A stretch of DNA of 5,000 nucleotides from the NCBI GenBank assembly GCA_020723045.1, contig DYJQ01000002.1:26549-31548 (forward strand). Direction: 5' to 3'. The notes under the pieces were generated by a model. The model saw nothing but the letters and a program-made list of their open reading frames with translations, ran no database searches and was not told the origin of the DNA. Numbering within the stretch: position 1 is the stretch's first letter; every line of letters starts with the position of its first letter. The position numbers were made by a program, and so were the translations under genes. Below, in pieces: positions 1-4,860 of the stretch. The stretch comes from Candidatus Micrarchaeum sp. (GTDB lineage Archaea; Micrarchaeota; Micrarchaeia; CAILAH01).

Positions 1-14
1 TTGCGAAGACATCA

Positions 15-60
15 AAATATATATAAACTACAGCCTCCCAACTTTAACTCTTAAGGTGAT
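15..60 (+). promoter_or_regulatory. TATA box and Shine-Dalgarno of the HEAT-repeat gene
   Basis: An AT-only stretch (AATATATATAAA, about 16-27) is a good archaeal TATA box. A start of transcription about 25 bases downstream would fall near 46-52. The sequence AAGGTGAT at 53-60 is an eight-base match to the complement of the archaeal 16S rRNA 3' end and lies just before the ATG at 64, so the leader would be short. The promoter is inferred from spacing and composition only. Confidence 0.7.
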
Positions 61-63
61 TCT

Positions 64-573
64 ATGCCTGAAATGAATATCAAGACGCTAGAAAACAAGC
101 CAGAAAGCACTTCAAATAAGTGGAGGATTTTCTCTAAGTTGAAGGATCTGTTTGTAGGGGATGAAAGAAGACAAAGGGCAATGCGGTCAATAAGAGCGCA
201 GGTCGAGTATATTGCGTCCCAGCTTAAAGATAATGGCGCAAATGCGCGTCAGGCCGCTTTTGATGCATCTAGGGTAATGGGTAAAGATGAAGTAAAATGG
301 GTAGTGGCCTGCCTTAATGATGAAAACAAGTATGTGCGTATGGCCGCTTTGTATGTGTTGGATGCAATGAATGAAACGGCTGTTGCACCATACATAAGAA
401 AGGTTATAGCCCGCGTTGAGAAGGATAAAGATCCGGATGTGCGTGTGGTGGCTTTGTATACGTTGGATACAATAGGCGGCGAGTTATACCTAGACTATAT
501 TAGTGCCTGCCAAAATGATAAAGAGGAGATTGTGCGCGAAGCTGCTAAGGGTATAATCCGTCAATACCGATAG
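64..573 (+). CDS. HEAT-repeat protein, function unknown
   Basis: This 169-residue soluble protein has no signal peptide or membrane segment. Residues 1-35 are polar and probably flexible. From about residue 40 it is helical, with repeating HEAT-like helix pairs of the pattern D-x-x-V-R-x-x-A-L-x-x-L-(D/G), seen near 60-74, 88-103, 123-138 and 154-169. HEAT repeats form curved solenoids that bind proteins or nucleic acid, so a scaffold or adaptor role is likely, but the partner cannot be told. The repeat cores at 88-103 and 123-138 are close copies in protein and DNA (VRMAALYVLDAM versus VRVVALYTLDTI), suggesting internal duplication. The ATG at 64 is chosen because the SD sits directly before it; an in-frame ATG at 73 is further from it. 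The gene has its own promoter, and a 61-bp gap separates it from the Sec61beta gene. PBS-lyase-type HEAT repeats are a close alternative name. Confidence 0.85.
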   Translation: MPEMNIKTLENKPESTSNKWRIFSKLKDLFVGDERRQRAMRSIRAQVEYIASQLKDNGANARQAAFDASRVMGKDEVKWVVACLNDENKYVRMAALYVLDAMNETAVAPYIRKVIARVEKDKDPDVRVVALYTLDTIGGELYLDYISACQNDKEEIVREAAKGIIRQYR

Positions 574-585
574 GTGAACAGCCCG

Positions 586-608
586 ATAAACTTTTTATTG
601 TTTATTTG
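586..608 (+). promoter_or_regulatory. possible TATA-like promoter of the Sec61beta gene
   Basis: The gap between the HEAT gene and Sec61beta contains a T-rich tract (ACTTTTTATTGTTTATTT, about 588-606). A TATA element inside it would place transcription near 620-630, just before the ATG at 635. The T-rich tract could equally be a transcription terminator of the HEAT gene, since archaeal termination uses T-runs. No strong SD precedes 635; GTGGTC at 626-631 is only a weak match. Confidence 0.35.
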
Positions 609-634
609 CCTATCTTGTGCATAGAGTGGTCTTA

Positions 635-793
635 ATGGGAAAATTCAGGATATCAACTCCGGCATCGAGTGCGGGCATAATGCGTTTCAATGATGTGAAG
701 GCAGGCGGTCTTCAGATTGAGCCGCAGCACGTACTGCTCTTTGCAGTCATAGTAATAGTTGGTATCTCAATACTGCGTATGATTATCGGCTGA
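635..793 (+). CDS. secG: Preprotein translocase subunit Sec61beta (archaeal SecG)
   Basis: This 52-residue tail-anchored protein is the small beta subunit of the SecYE-beta protein-conducting channel in the cytoplasmic membrane. It matches the archaeal family in length and architecture. A short polar N-terminus contains SSAGIMRFND at 11-20, resembling the conserved SSAG(L/I)xRYF(D/E) motif. It is followed by GGLQIEPQHVLL at 24-35, matching the family's GG(I/L)xIxPxxV. One hydrophobic transmembrane helix (about 33-51) ends almost at the C-terminus. The family is non-essential or accessory in many organisms and helps stabilise the channel and partner contacts. The start is the only ATG that gives the complete motif. 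The gene stands 57 bp before the AMMECR1 gene, which appears to have its own promoter, so it may be monocistronic. It is easily missed by gene callers because of its size. Confidence 0.9.
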   Translation: MGKFRISTPASSAGIMRFNDVKAGGLQIEPQHVLLFAVIVIVGISILRMIIG

Positions 794-820
794 ACTTATT
801 TTGCAGTGTGCTTTGCATGC

Positions 821-832
821 TTTTAATATTTT
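821..832 (+). promoter_or_regulatory. TATA box of the AMMECR1 gene, positioned for a leaderless mRNA
   Basis: TTTTAATATTTT is an archaeal-type TATA element whose centre lies about 25 bases before the ATG at 851. Archaeal transcription normally starts about 25-30 bases after the TATA box, which would put the first base of the mRNA on or next to the start codon. No SD-like sequence occurs in 833-850, which agrees with leaderless initiation. Confidence 0.6.
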
Positions 833-850
833 GAGTCTCATACTCTGCTT

Positions 851-1531
851 ATGGCTGCCCCGTTTGTAAACAATATTTCTTCACAAGAGTTGCAACCGCT
901 CTTTGATGCAGTGCGTGAATCGCTCCGGCAGTATTTTTCAACAGGGAAGGTTGTTTACCCTCTACTATCCAACCCGCATATGGACGGTGCATGCGGCATA
1001 TTCGTGGCATTCAGGGATGGCAATGGCAAGGTGAGGGGAAGCATGGGCTTTCTTGATACCGATAGGCCGCTCAGTTCATCTGCAGTTGACTGTGCCATTG
1101 CGGCCGCAACTGATGACCCACGTTATGATAAGATAAGTGCAAATGATATAGGCAATATCCAGATAGAGATGACGCTCATTGAGCGTGTTGATGAGATAAT
1201 CTGCAATGCCAATACGGCACAACAGCCATTCACTCCCGGCCGCCACGGTTTCTATGTTGAGAGGAAGATGAATAACGGTGTGCTCTTGCCGAAGGAGATA
1301 TACGACCTTAAGCTTGATTTCAGCAGGGCGCTCAAACGCGCAAAACTCAAGAGTGGTATATCCGCGGGTGATGAGGCTGGGGTGCGGTGCTATATGTTCT
1401 CAGCGCGTGTGTTTATTCAAAAATCGCACAGCGGTGCGGTGAGCGAGCTTGGCCGCAACGATAATGTCCAAAATAAAAAGGCCGGGGGACGCAAGAGCAT
1501 CCTTGATAATATAATAGGCGATACGCTGTGA
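851..1531 (+). CDS. AMMECR1-domain protein
   Basis: This 226-residue cytoplasmic protein belongs to the AMMECR1 family, found in archaea, bacteria and eukaryotes and named after a human gene in a contiguous deletion syndrome. Its biochemical function is not settled. Visible family features are GACGIFVAFRD at 46-56, the glycine signature region VRGSMG at 61-66 (usually LRGCIG), SAVDCAIAAATDDPRYDKI at 77-95, the IQIEMTLIERVDEI strand at 103-116, GRHGFYVER at 130-138 and GVLLPKE at 143-149. The domain ends near residue 190. A lysine-, glycine- and asparagine-rich tail of about 35 residues follows and is not part of the usual domain. The usual cysteine of the signature is serine here. The start at 851 leaves about 15 residues before the first helix and fits the promoter spacing. 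The stop is 16 bp before the next gene, suggesting co-transcription. Confidence 0.9.
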   Translation: MAAPFVNNISSQELQPLFDAVRESLRQYFSTGKVVYPLLSNPHMDGACGIFVAFRDGNGKVRGSMGFLDTDRPLSSSAVDCAIAAATDDPRYDKISANDIGNIQIEMTLIERVDEIICNANTAQQPFTPGRHGFYVERKMNNGVLLPKEIYDLKLDFSRALKRAKLKSGISAGDEAGVRCYMFSARVFIQKSHSGAVSELGRNDNVQNKKAGGRKSILDNIIGDTL

Positions 1532-1536
1532 GTTTT

Positions 1537-1540
1537 GGTG
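1537..1540 (+). promoter_or_regulatory. Shine-Dalgarno GGTG for the 271-residue protein
   Basis: GGTG at 1537-1540, extended by GG at 1541-1542, lies seven bases before the ATG at 1548 and matches the core of the archaeal SD. It supports this start over the ATG at 1544, which opens a frame that stops after five codons. It also indicates internal initiation on a transcript arriving from the AMMECR1 gene. Confidence 0.6.
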
Positions 1541-1547
1541 GGTATGT

Positions 1548-2363
1548 ATGAAGATAGTTGAGTATGATGCAGAGACGTATGCAATACTTATCAAGAAGCG
1601 CCAGCTTGAGAATGCCGGGTTCAGGCAGGGCGAGGATGTCTATGTTGTCACGCTTGAAAAAGGCATGCTCGCCATACTGCGCAAATCAAGTTTCAAGGAA
1701 CAGCTTAAGGAGACTATAAAGAGCTCCATACGCGAGCTTGACAGCAATGGGGCGCACGGGCAGGTTAATCTGTCTGGAGAGGAGATGGCGGTTCTCACAA
1801 AGATCTTATCTGTGCGGTTTGAGGAGAGGGTGCCGGAACGGATACTCAGCTCGCTTACACAGGAGGAGACCGCTATCTTAAAGACGCTTGTTGATAAGGG
1901 CATTCTCAGTGTATACAAGGGCGGTAAGTATAGCGAGGGAGGCGTCTACACTATCCCGAGGGAGATCTACGGTATGGTAAAGGAACAAGCCGGCCAGCCT
2001 ACTGAAAGCGAGCCGCATAAGGTTGATGATATTATAAAATCACTCAATAAGGAGGGATTCGCTGTTGTGGATAATGATGATATTGCAAAAAACCTCTCAT
2101 ACCTACTGCGTGATAAGATAAAGAGCGGTGCTGTTAAGGGCATTCGCGGTTTTGATTCCAAGTATTACATATTCGCTTCAAAGAAATATGATGAGGTGCA
2201 CAGCCAGATAGAGAGGCACCTGCGCAACAACGGCCATTCTACACTCTCTGAGATAAGCAAGGGCACAAAAATCGATGAAGTAATGTGCAAAGGCGTGCTC
2301 GCGTTTATGCTTGAAAATTCTGATATAATAGAGAAATCGCGTGGGCGGTATGAGTTGGTATAG
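1548..2363 (+). CDS. Uncharacterised protein with AbrB-like N-terminus and winged-helix-like segments
   Basis: I do not recognise a named family for this 271-residue soluble protein. Residues 10-45 (AILIKKRQLENAGFRQGEDV then a hydrophobic strand) resemble the swapped-hairpin AbrB/SpoVT fold, with its pattern of strand, short helix with a leucine or alanine-glycine turn, (K/R)-x-G-(D/E)-x-V-x-V, then strand. Residues 76-140 look like a winged helix: helices around 77-90 and 104-118, KGIL at 117-120, then a glycine-rich wing ending VYTIP at 133-137. Residues 213-270 look like another: helices 214-228, 232-239 and 243-256, then IIEKSRGRYELV as the wing. Residues 160-210 are a mixed segment with a similar ending (SKYYIFAS) and could be a third. 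The architecture points to a DNA- or RNA-binding regulator or chromatin-type protein; that is inference from fold patterns. It lies 16 bp after the AMMECR1 stop and about 30 bp before the HD gene, in the same direction, so it may act with or regulate them. Confidence 0.6.
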   Translation: MKIVEYDAETYAILIKKRQLENAGFRQGEDVYVVTLEKGMLAILRKSSFKEQLKETIKSSIRELDSNGAHGQVNLSGEEMAVLTKILSVRFEERVPERILSSLTQEETAILKTLVDKGILSVYKGGKYSEGGVYTIPREIYGMVKEQAGQPTESEPHKVDDIIKSLNKEGFAVVDNDDIAKNLSYLLRDKIKSGAVKGIRGFDSKYYIFASKKYDEVHSQIERHLRNNGHSTLSEISKGTKIDEVMCKGVLAFMLENSDIIEKSRGRYELV

Positions 2364-2393
2364 AATGATTCTTACATGCCTTGGGTTGATTGC

Positions 2394-3551
2394 ATGAAAC
2401 TCTTCAAGGATGCGCTTTACAATTATGTCCGGCTGAATGATTGCGAACGCGAGGTTGCGGACTCGCGGGTTTTTCAGAGGCTGCGCTATATAAAACAGCT
2501 TGCGATGGCCTATCTTGTATATCCGGGTGCTAATCACACGCGGTTTGAGCACTCGTTAGGGGTGCTGTTTCTTGCAAAAAGGTATTTTGAGCTCCGTGGT
2601 GAAGAGCCGGATGATGAATTGGTGCTTGCGGCACTTCTACACGATGTTGGGCACGGCCCATTCTCGCATGAGAGTGAGCATCTCTTCAAGCGTGGCGGTA
2701 TTATATCGCATGAGGACCTCTCAGTGAAAAAGGTTGGTAGCGGCGAGATTGCAGACATAATCGAGAGGCACGGCTTCTCACCAAGGAAAGTATGCGGTTA
2801 TATTAAAGGCCGTGGTAAAGGTGTGCTAATAACAGGTGCGCTCGGCATTGACCGCATGGATTATCTCATGCGCGATTCTTATTATGCGGGCACATTGCAC
2901 GGCAAGATTGATTATGAGCGTCTTATGAATAATATAGAGATACGGGGAGGCAGACTAATGCTGGATGCAAAGGGGATTGAGGAGGCGGAATCGCTTGTTC
3001 TTTCAAGGTTTATGATGTTCGCAACACTATATCAGCACAAGACGGTCGACATAGCGCGCGCAATGGTGCGAAAGGCAATGGAGCACGCATACGATGATGG
3101 GGTATTTACGCTTGATGAGTTCTCAAATATGACGGATTATGAATGCATGATGAGGGCTGGGGAGTCTAAGAGTGCCGCACCAATTATTGAGCGCGTGCTC
3201 GGCCGCGGGCTATACAAGACTGCGGTGTTCATGCGCGGCTATGAAATCCCTGAAAAGTTCAGGGAAGCGATAGCGAATGAAAGTTTCATCAGGAAGTTTG
3301 AGAGAGAATTGTGCGCCGAGTGCGGCCTCACGCAGGATGAGGTAGTCACTCACTACACAACCGGCAACTATAAAGCGATAGATGTCCACATATCCGGGGA
3401 TAAGATGCGCGAGCTTGCAGAGGTGTCTGATGTGGTGGCATCTATTAAGGAGGCATATGAAAGAAAGCGTGTGTTTTTTGTTGCAGTGCCAGAGGAGAAG
3501 CGCGTGAAGGTAGGGAAAGTGGCGGTGAATATCATAAAATCTTATTCATGA
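2394..3551 (+). CDS. HD-domain phosphohydrolase, SAMHD1/dGTPase-like
   Basis: This 385-residue cytoplasmic protein belongs to the HD superfamily group related to SAMHD1 and bacterial dNTP triphosphohydrolases, which cleave dNTPs to deoxynucleoside and triphosphate. All core residues are visible, numbered from the ATG at 2394: metal ligands H53 (RFEHS), H83-D84 (LLHDVGHGPFSH) and D153 (GIDRMDYLMRD); active-site equivalents H87, H92 and H106; and Y157 and D161, matching SAMHD1 Y315 and D319. The start FKDALYNYVRLND aligns with the usual N-terminus of these proteins (K-D-P-x-H-G-x-I-x-L), which favours ATG 2394. An in-frame ATG at 2376 would add six residues (MPWVDC) not expected in the family. 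GGTTGAT at 2384-2390 is a loose SD close to 2394. There is no SAM domain. The C-terminal 150 residues, mixed helix and strand, are typical of the archaeal members. Actual substrate is unproven; other phosphate esters are possible. Confidence 0.9.
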   Translation: MKLFKDALYNYVRLNDCEREVADSRVFQRLRYIKQLAMAYLVYPGANHTRFEHSLGVLFLAKRYFELRGEEPDDELVLAALLHDVGHGPFSHESEHLFKRGGIISHEDLSVKKVGSGEIADIIERHGFSPRKVCGYIKGRGKGVLITGALGIDRMDYLMRDSYYAGTLHGKIDYERLMNNIEIRGGRLMLDAKGIEEAESLVLSRFMMFATLYQHKTVDIARAMVRKAMEHAYDDGVFTLDEFSNMTDYECMMRAGESKSAAPIIERVLGRGLYKTAVFMRGYEIPEKFREAIANESFIRKFERELCAECGLTQDEVVTHYTTGNYKAIDVHISGDKMRELAEVSDVVASIKEAYERKRVFFVAVPEEKRVKVGKVAVNIIKSYS

Positions 3552-3563
3552 ATTTTCTCGGCA
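3552..3563. other. 12-bp convergent gene junction
   Basis: The stops of the HD gene (plus) and the amidohydrolase (minus) face each other with 12 bp between them. There is a single T4 run on the plus strand and no stable hairpin. Termination of each transcript must occur inside the other gene or at very short T-runs, so some antisense overlap of the two 3' ends is expected. Confidence 0.6.
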
Positions 3564-4703
3564 TCACTCACTGTAAACCTCTTTTCCTTCAGCGTATACT
3601 TTTGCCGGATATGATTCAAGGCTGAATGGGTCTCCATTCCAGCACGTAAATGATGCCAGCATGTCTTTCCTTATAGTGCCTATCAAATCTGCAACACCAA
3701 GTATCTCTGCACTCTCGCGTGTTATTTTACTTATGCATTCCTCCCTGCTGACCCCCAGCCTCCTCAAGAACCGCATCTGCATGAAGAGATTCCTCTGGAG
3801 TATTACGGGATGGTCGGACATTATTGCATACTTTACACCGCTGTCAATCAGGTGTCTGATGTTGCGCCAATTTTCATTCTTAAGTTCAAGCTTGTAGGCA
3901 AAGCTGTCAACCGGCCCGTATACAACTGGGATGTCTCTCCTCTTTATAATATCAAAGATATCCCTTGTGTGCACATCGCCTGCGTGCTCAATAGTAATCT
4001 TGAGGTTGAACTCATCCCTCAATCTTAACAGTGCTATGATATCATCCTCTTTATGCACGTGCACACGCATGTGCTCCTCACCATTAAGTAGTTTTATAAC
4101 TATCTCATCGCTCGGCTCGATTTCATCTAATGTCTTTTTTCCATTTGCAAGCAGTTCTCTGGTCTTAACCCCTCTCTTGAGGGTATTCCTTAATATTGCA
4201 ACCGCTCCCATCCGCGTGCTCGGCCTATCGCCTTTCCACTCCAACGTGCTCTTGGGGTTATAGCCGAATGCGGCTTTTATCCCCGTATATTTCATGAATG
4301 CATCGCCAGCATTCCTTGCAAAATTTCGTATCAGCACGGTCTTACCGCCTATTATGTTTCCACTGCCCGGCATGATGCAGGAGTAGAGGACGCCCTGCTC
4401 CACAGATTCTGCAAATGCCTTATCATCCATCTGTAGCGAATCCAGTATGTCCGCATCAAGTATCATGGGGTCCATATGCTCGTTCACATCAGATTCAACG
4501 TACTGTTCTCCCTCTCTGTCAAGGCCTATGTGGCAGTGCGCGTCTATAAACGCAGGCGTTACCGCTTCGTACTCGCCCGTGATCTCGCATGCCGGCTTGG
4601 TTTGTGTGACGTCGCTAATTCTCCCGTTGTCAAATACAACGTATGCATTCTTCAGCGAGGTTTTGTCGCCAATATATACGGTTTTTGCAAATATTGCTTT
4701 CAC
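3564..4703 (-). CDS. Metal-dependent amidohydrolase (imidazolonepropionase/prolidase-like, COG1228 type)
   Basis: This 379-residue cytoplasmic enzyme of the amidohydrolase superfamily hydrolyses C-N bonds using bound divalent metal. Domain order is the usual one: a small beta domain at 1-50, a TIM barrel from about 51 to 335, and a return to the beta domain at 340-379. Visible signatures are the HxH metal pair H56/H58 (FIDAHCHIG), NEHMDP at 74-79, PGSGNIIGGK at 112-121, FGYNPK at 146-151 with PSTRM at 161-165, RVHVHKEDDI at 213-222, IEHAGD at 238-243 and the catalytic-type aspartate D297 in MSDHPV. These follow a family widespread in archaea and bacteria (PGSANVIGGQ, GENPKR, TRM, RIHAHR, EHA, TDHP); its physiological substrate is not settled and some relatives act on dipeptides. 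The C-terminal ASFTCWNGDPF replaces the common ADLVVWDGDPF. Start is GTG at 4703, supported by AAGGTG (minus strand, 4717-4712) eight bases upstream. No metabolic partner is adjacent. Confidence 0.88.
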   Translation of the reverse strand: MKAIFAKTVYIGDKTSLKNAYVVFDNGRISDVTQTKPACEITGEYEAVTPAFIDAHCHIGLDREGEQYVESDVNEHMDPMILDADILDSLQMDDKAFAESVEQGVLYSCIMPGSGNIIGGKTVLIRNFARNAGDAFMKYTGIKAAFGYNPKSTLEWKGDRPSTRMGAVAILRNTLKRGVKTRELLANGKKTLDEIEPSDEIVIKLLNGEEHMRVHVHKEDDIIALLRLRDEFNLKITIEHAGDVHTRDIFDIIKRRDIPVVYGPVDSFAYKLELKNENWRNIRHLIDSGVKYAIMSDHPVILQRNLFMQMRFLRRLGVSREECISKITRESAEILGVADLIGTIRKDMLASFTCWNGDPFSLESYPAKVYAEGKEVYSE

Positions 4704-4711
4704 GGTAGACG

Positions 4712-4732
4712 CACCTTTTTTTAATATAAAAA
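4712..4732 (-). promoter_or_regulatory. T-run, TATA-like element and SD between tRNA-Ser and the amidohydrolase
   Basis: Read on the minus strand, the tRNA 3' end is followed at once by TTTTTATATTAAAAAAAGGTG. The T5 could end the tRNA transcript. TTTTTATATTAA is also a good TATA box for the downstream gene, and AAGGTG at 4717-4712 is its SD. TATA to GTG is only about 24 bases, so transcription from this TATA would begin at or near the start codon and leave the SD out of the mRNA. The SD is useful only if transcription comes through the tRNA or starts elsewhere. Confidence 0.5.
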
Positions 4733-4860
4733 CGCCGGAGAGGAGATTTGAACTCCTAAGCCCTTGCGGGCACCAGATATCTCGCTTATAGAAGAGGGCA
4801 GCGTGTTTCCCTCGTGTCTATACTCGAGTCTGGCGCATTACCGGGTTCTGCCACTCCGGC
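4733..4860 (-). tRNA. tRNA-Ser (anticodon CGA) with a 44-nt intron
   Basis: On the minus strand a complete class II tRNA folds. The acceptor GCCGGAG (4860-4854) pairs with CTCCGGC (4740-4734). A three-pair D stem GCA/TGC encloses a loop with GG. The anticodon stem CCAGA (4833-4829) pairs with TCTGG (4777-4773). The long variable arm is GCCC-GCAA-GGGC (4771-4760), and the T stem AGGAG/CTCCT carries loop TTCAAAT. The loop reads C-T-CGA-G, giving anticodon CGA (4826-4824), which reads serine UCG. The discriminator is G73 (4733), as in archaeal and eukaryotic tRNA-Ser; tRNA-Leu would have A73. The long variable arm also fits serine. CCA is not encoded, so it must be added by the CCA enzyme. Removing the intron leaves 84 nt. 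No clear TATA box is visible upstream because the DNA there is GC-rich repeat. Confidence 0.93.
4779..4822 (-). other. tRNA-Ser intron at position 37/38
   Basis: The 44 nt between G37 (4823) and A38 (4778) interrupt the anticodon loop at the canonical archaeal intron site. The exon CTCG (4828-4825) pairs with intron CGAG (4784-4781), forming the four-pair central helix. A three-base bulge ATA (4780-4778) lies before exon TCTGG, with the cut AT^A. On the 5' side AG faces AG as a 2x2 loop, not a clean three-base bulge, so the bulge-helix-bulge motif is relaxed on that side. The intron itself folds as TATAGA/TCTATA and GAGGG/CCCTC with a ten-base loop. Removal is by the tRNA splicing endonuclease. 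Confidence 0.85.

Noticed and set aside
2376..2393. Upstream ATG at 2376 as start of the HD gene
   Set aside because: It adds MPWVDC, which does not fit the family N-terminus, and has no SD. The ATG at 2394 aligns with the usual start. The longer form cannot be fully excluded.
2178..2552. 124-codon open frame on the minus strand
   Set aside because: It lies antisense across the end of the 271-residue gene and the start of the HD gene, both strongly supported, and has no recognisable protein motif.
3544..3553. Palindrome ATTCATGAAT at the convergent junction as an operator or terminator
   Set aside because: It is ten bases with no loop, overlaps the HD stop codon and has no following T-run; such palindromes are expected by chance.
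3661..4791. Several plus-strand open frames of 72-114 codons opposite the amidohydrolase
   Set aside because: They are antisense to a gene with complete family motifs; serine/leucine-rich sequences are typical of shadow frames.
4823..4828. Reading the tRNA as tRNA-Leu with anticodon GAG
   Set aside because: That would put C, not the required U, at position 33. CGA with U33, G37 and discriminator G73 fits serine.
4733..4860. tRNA as attachment site of an integrated element
   Set aside because: No integrase gene and no direct repeat of the tRNA 3' end is visible; the repeat array lies at the 5' side, whereas integration usually uses the 3' part. The flank outside the window would have to be seen.
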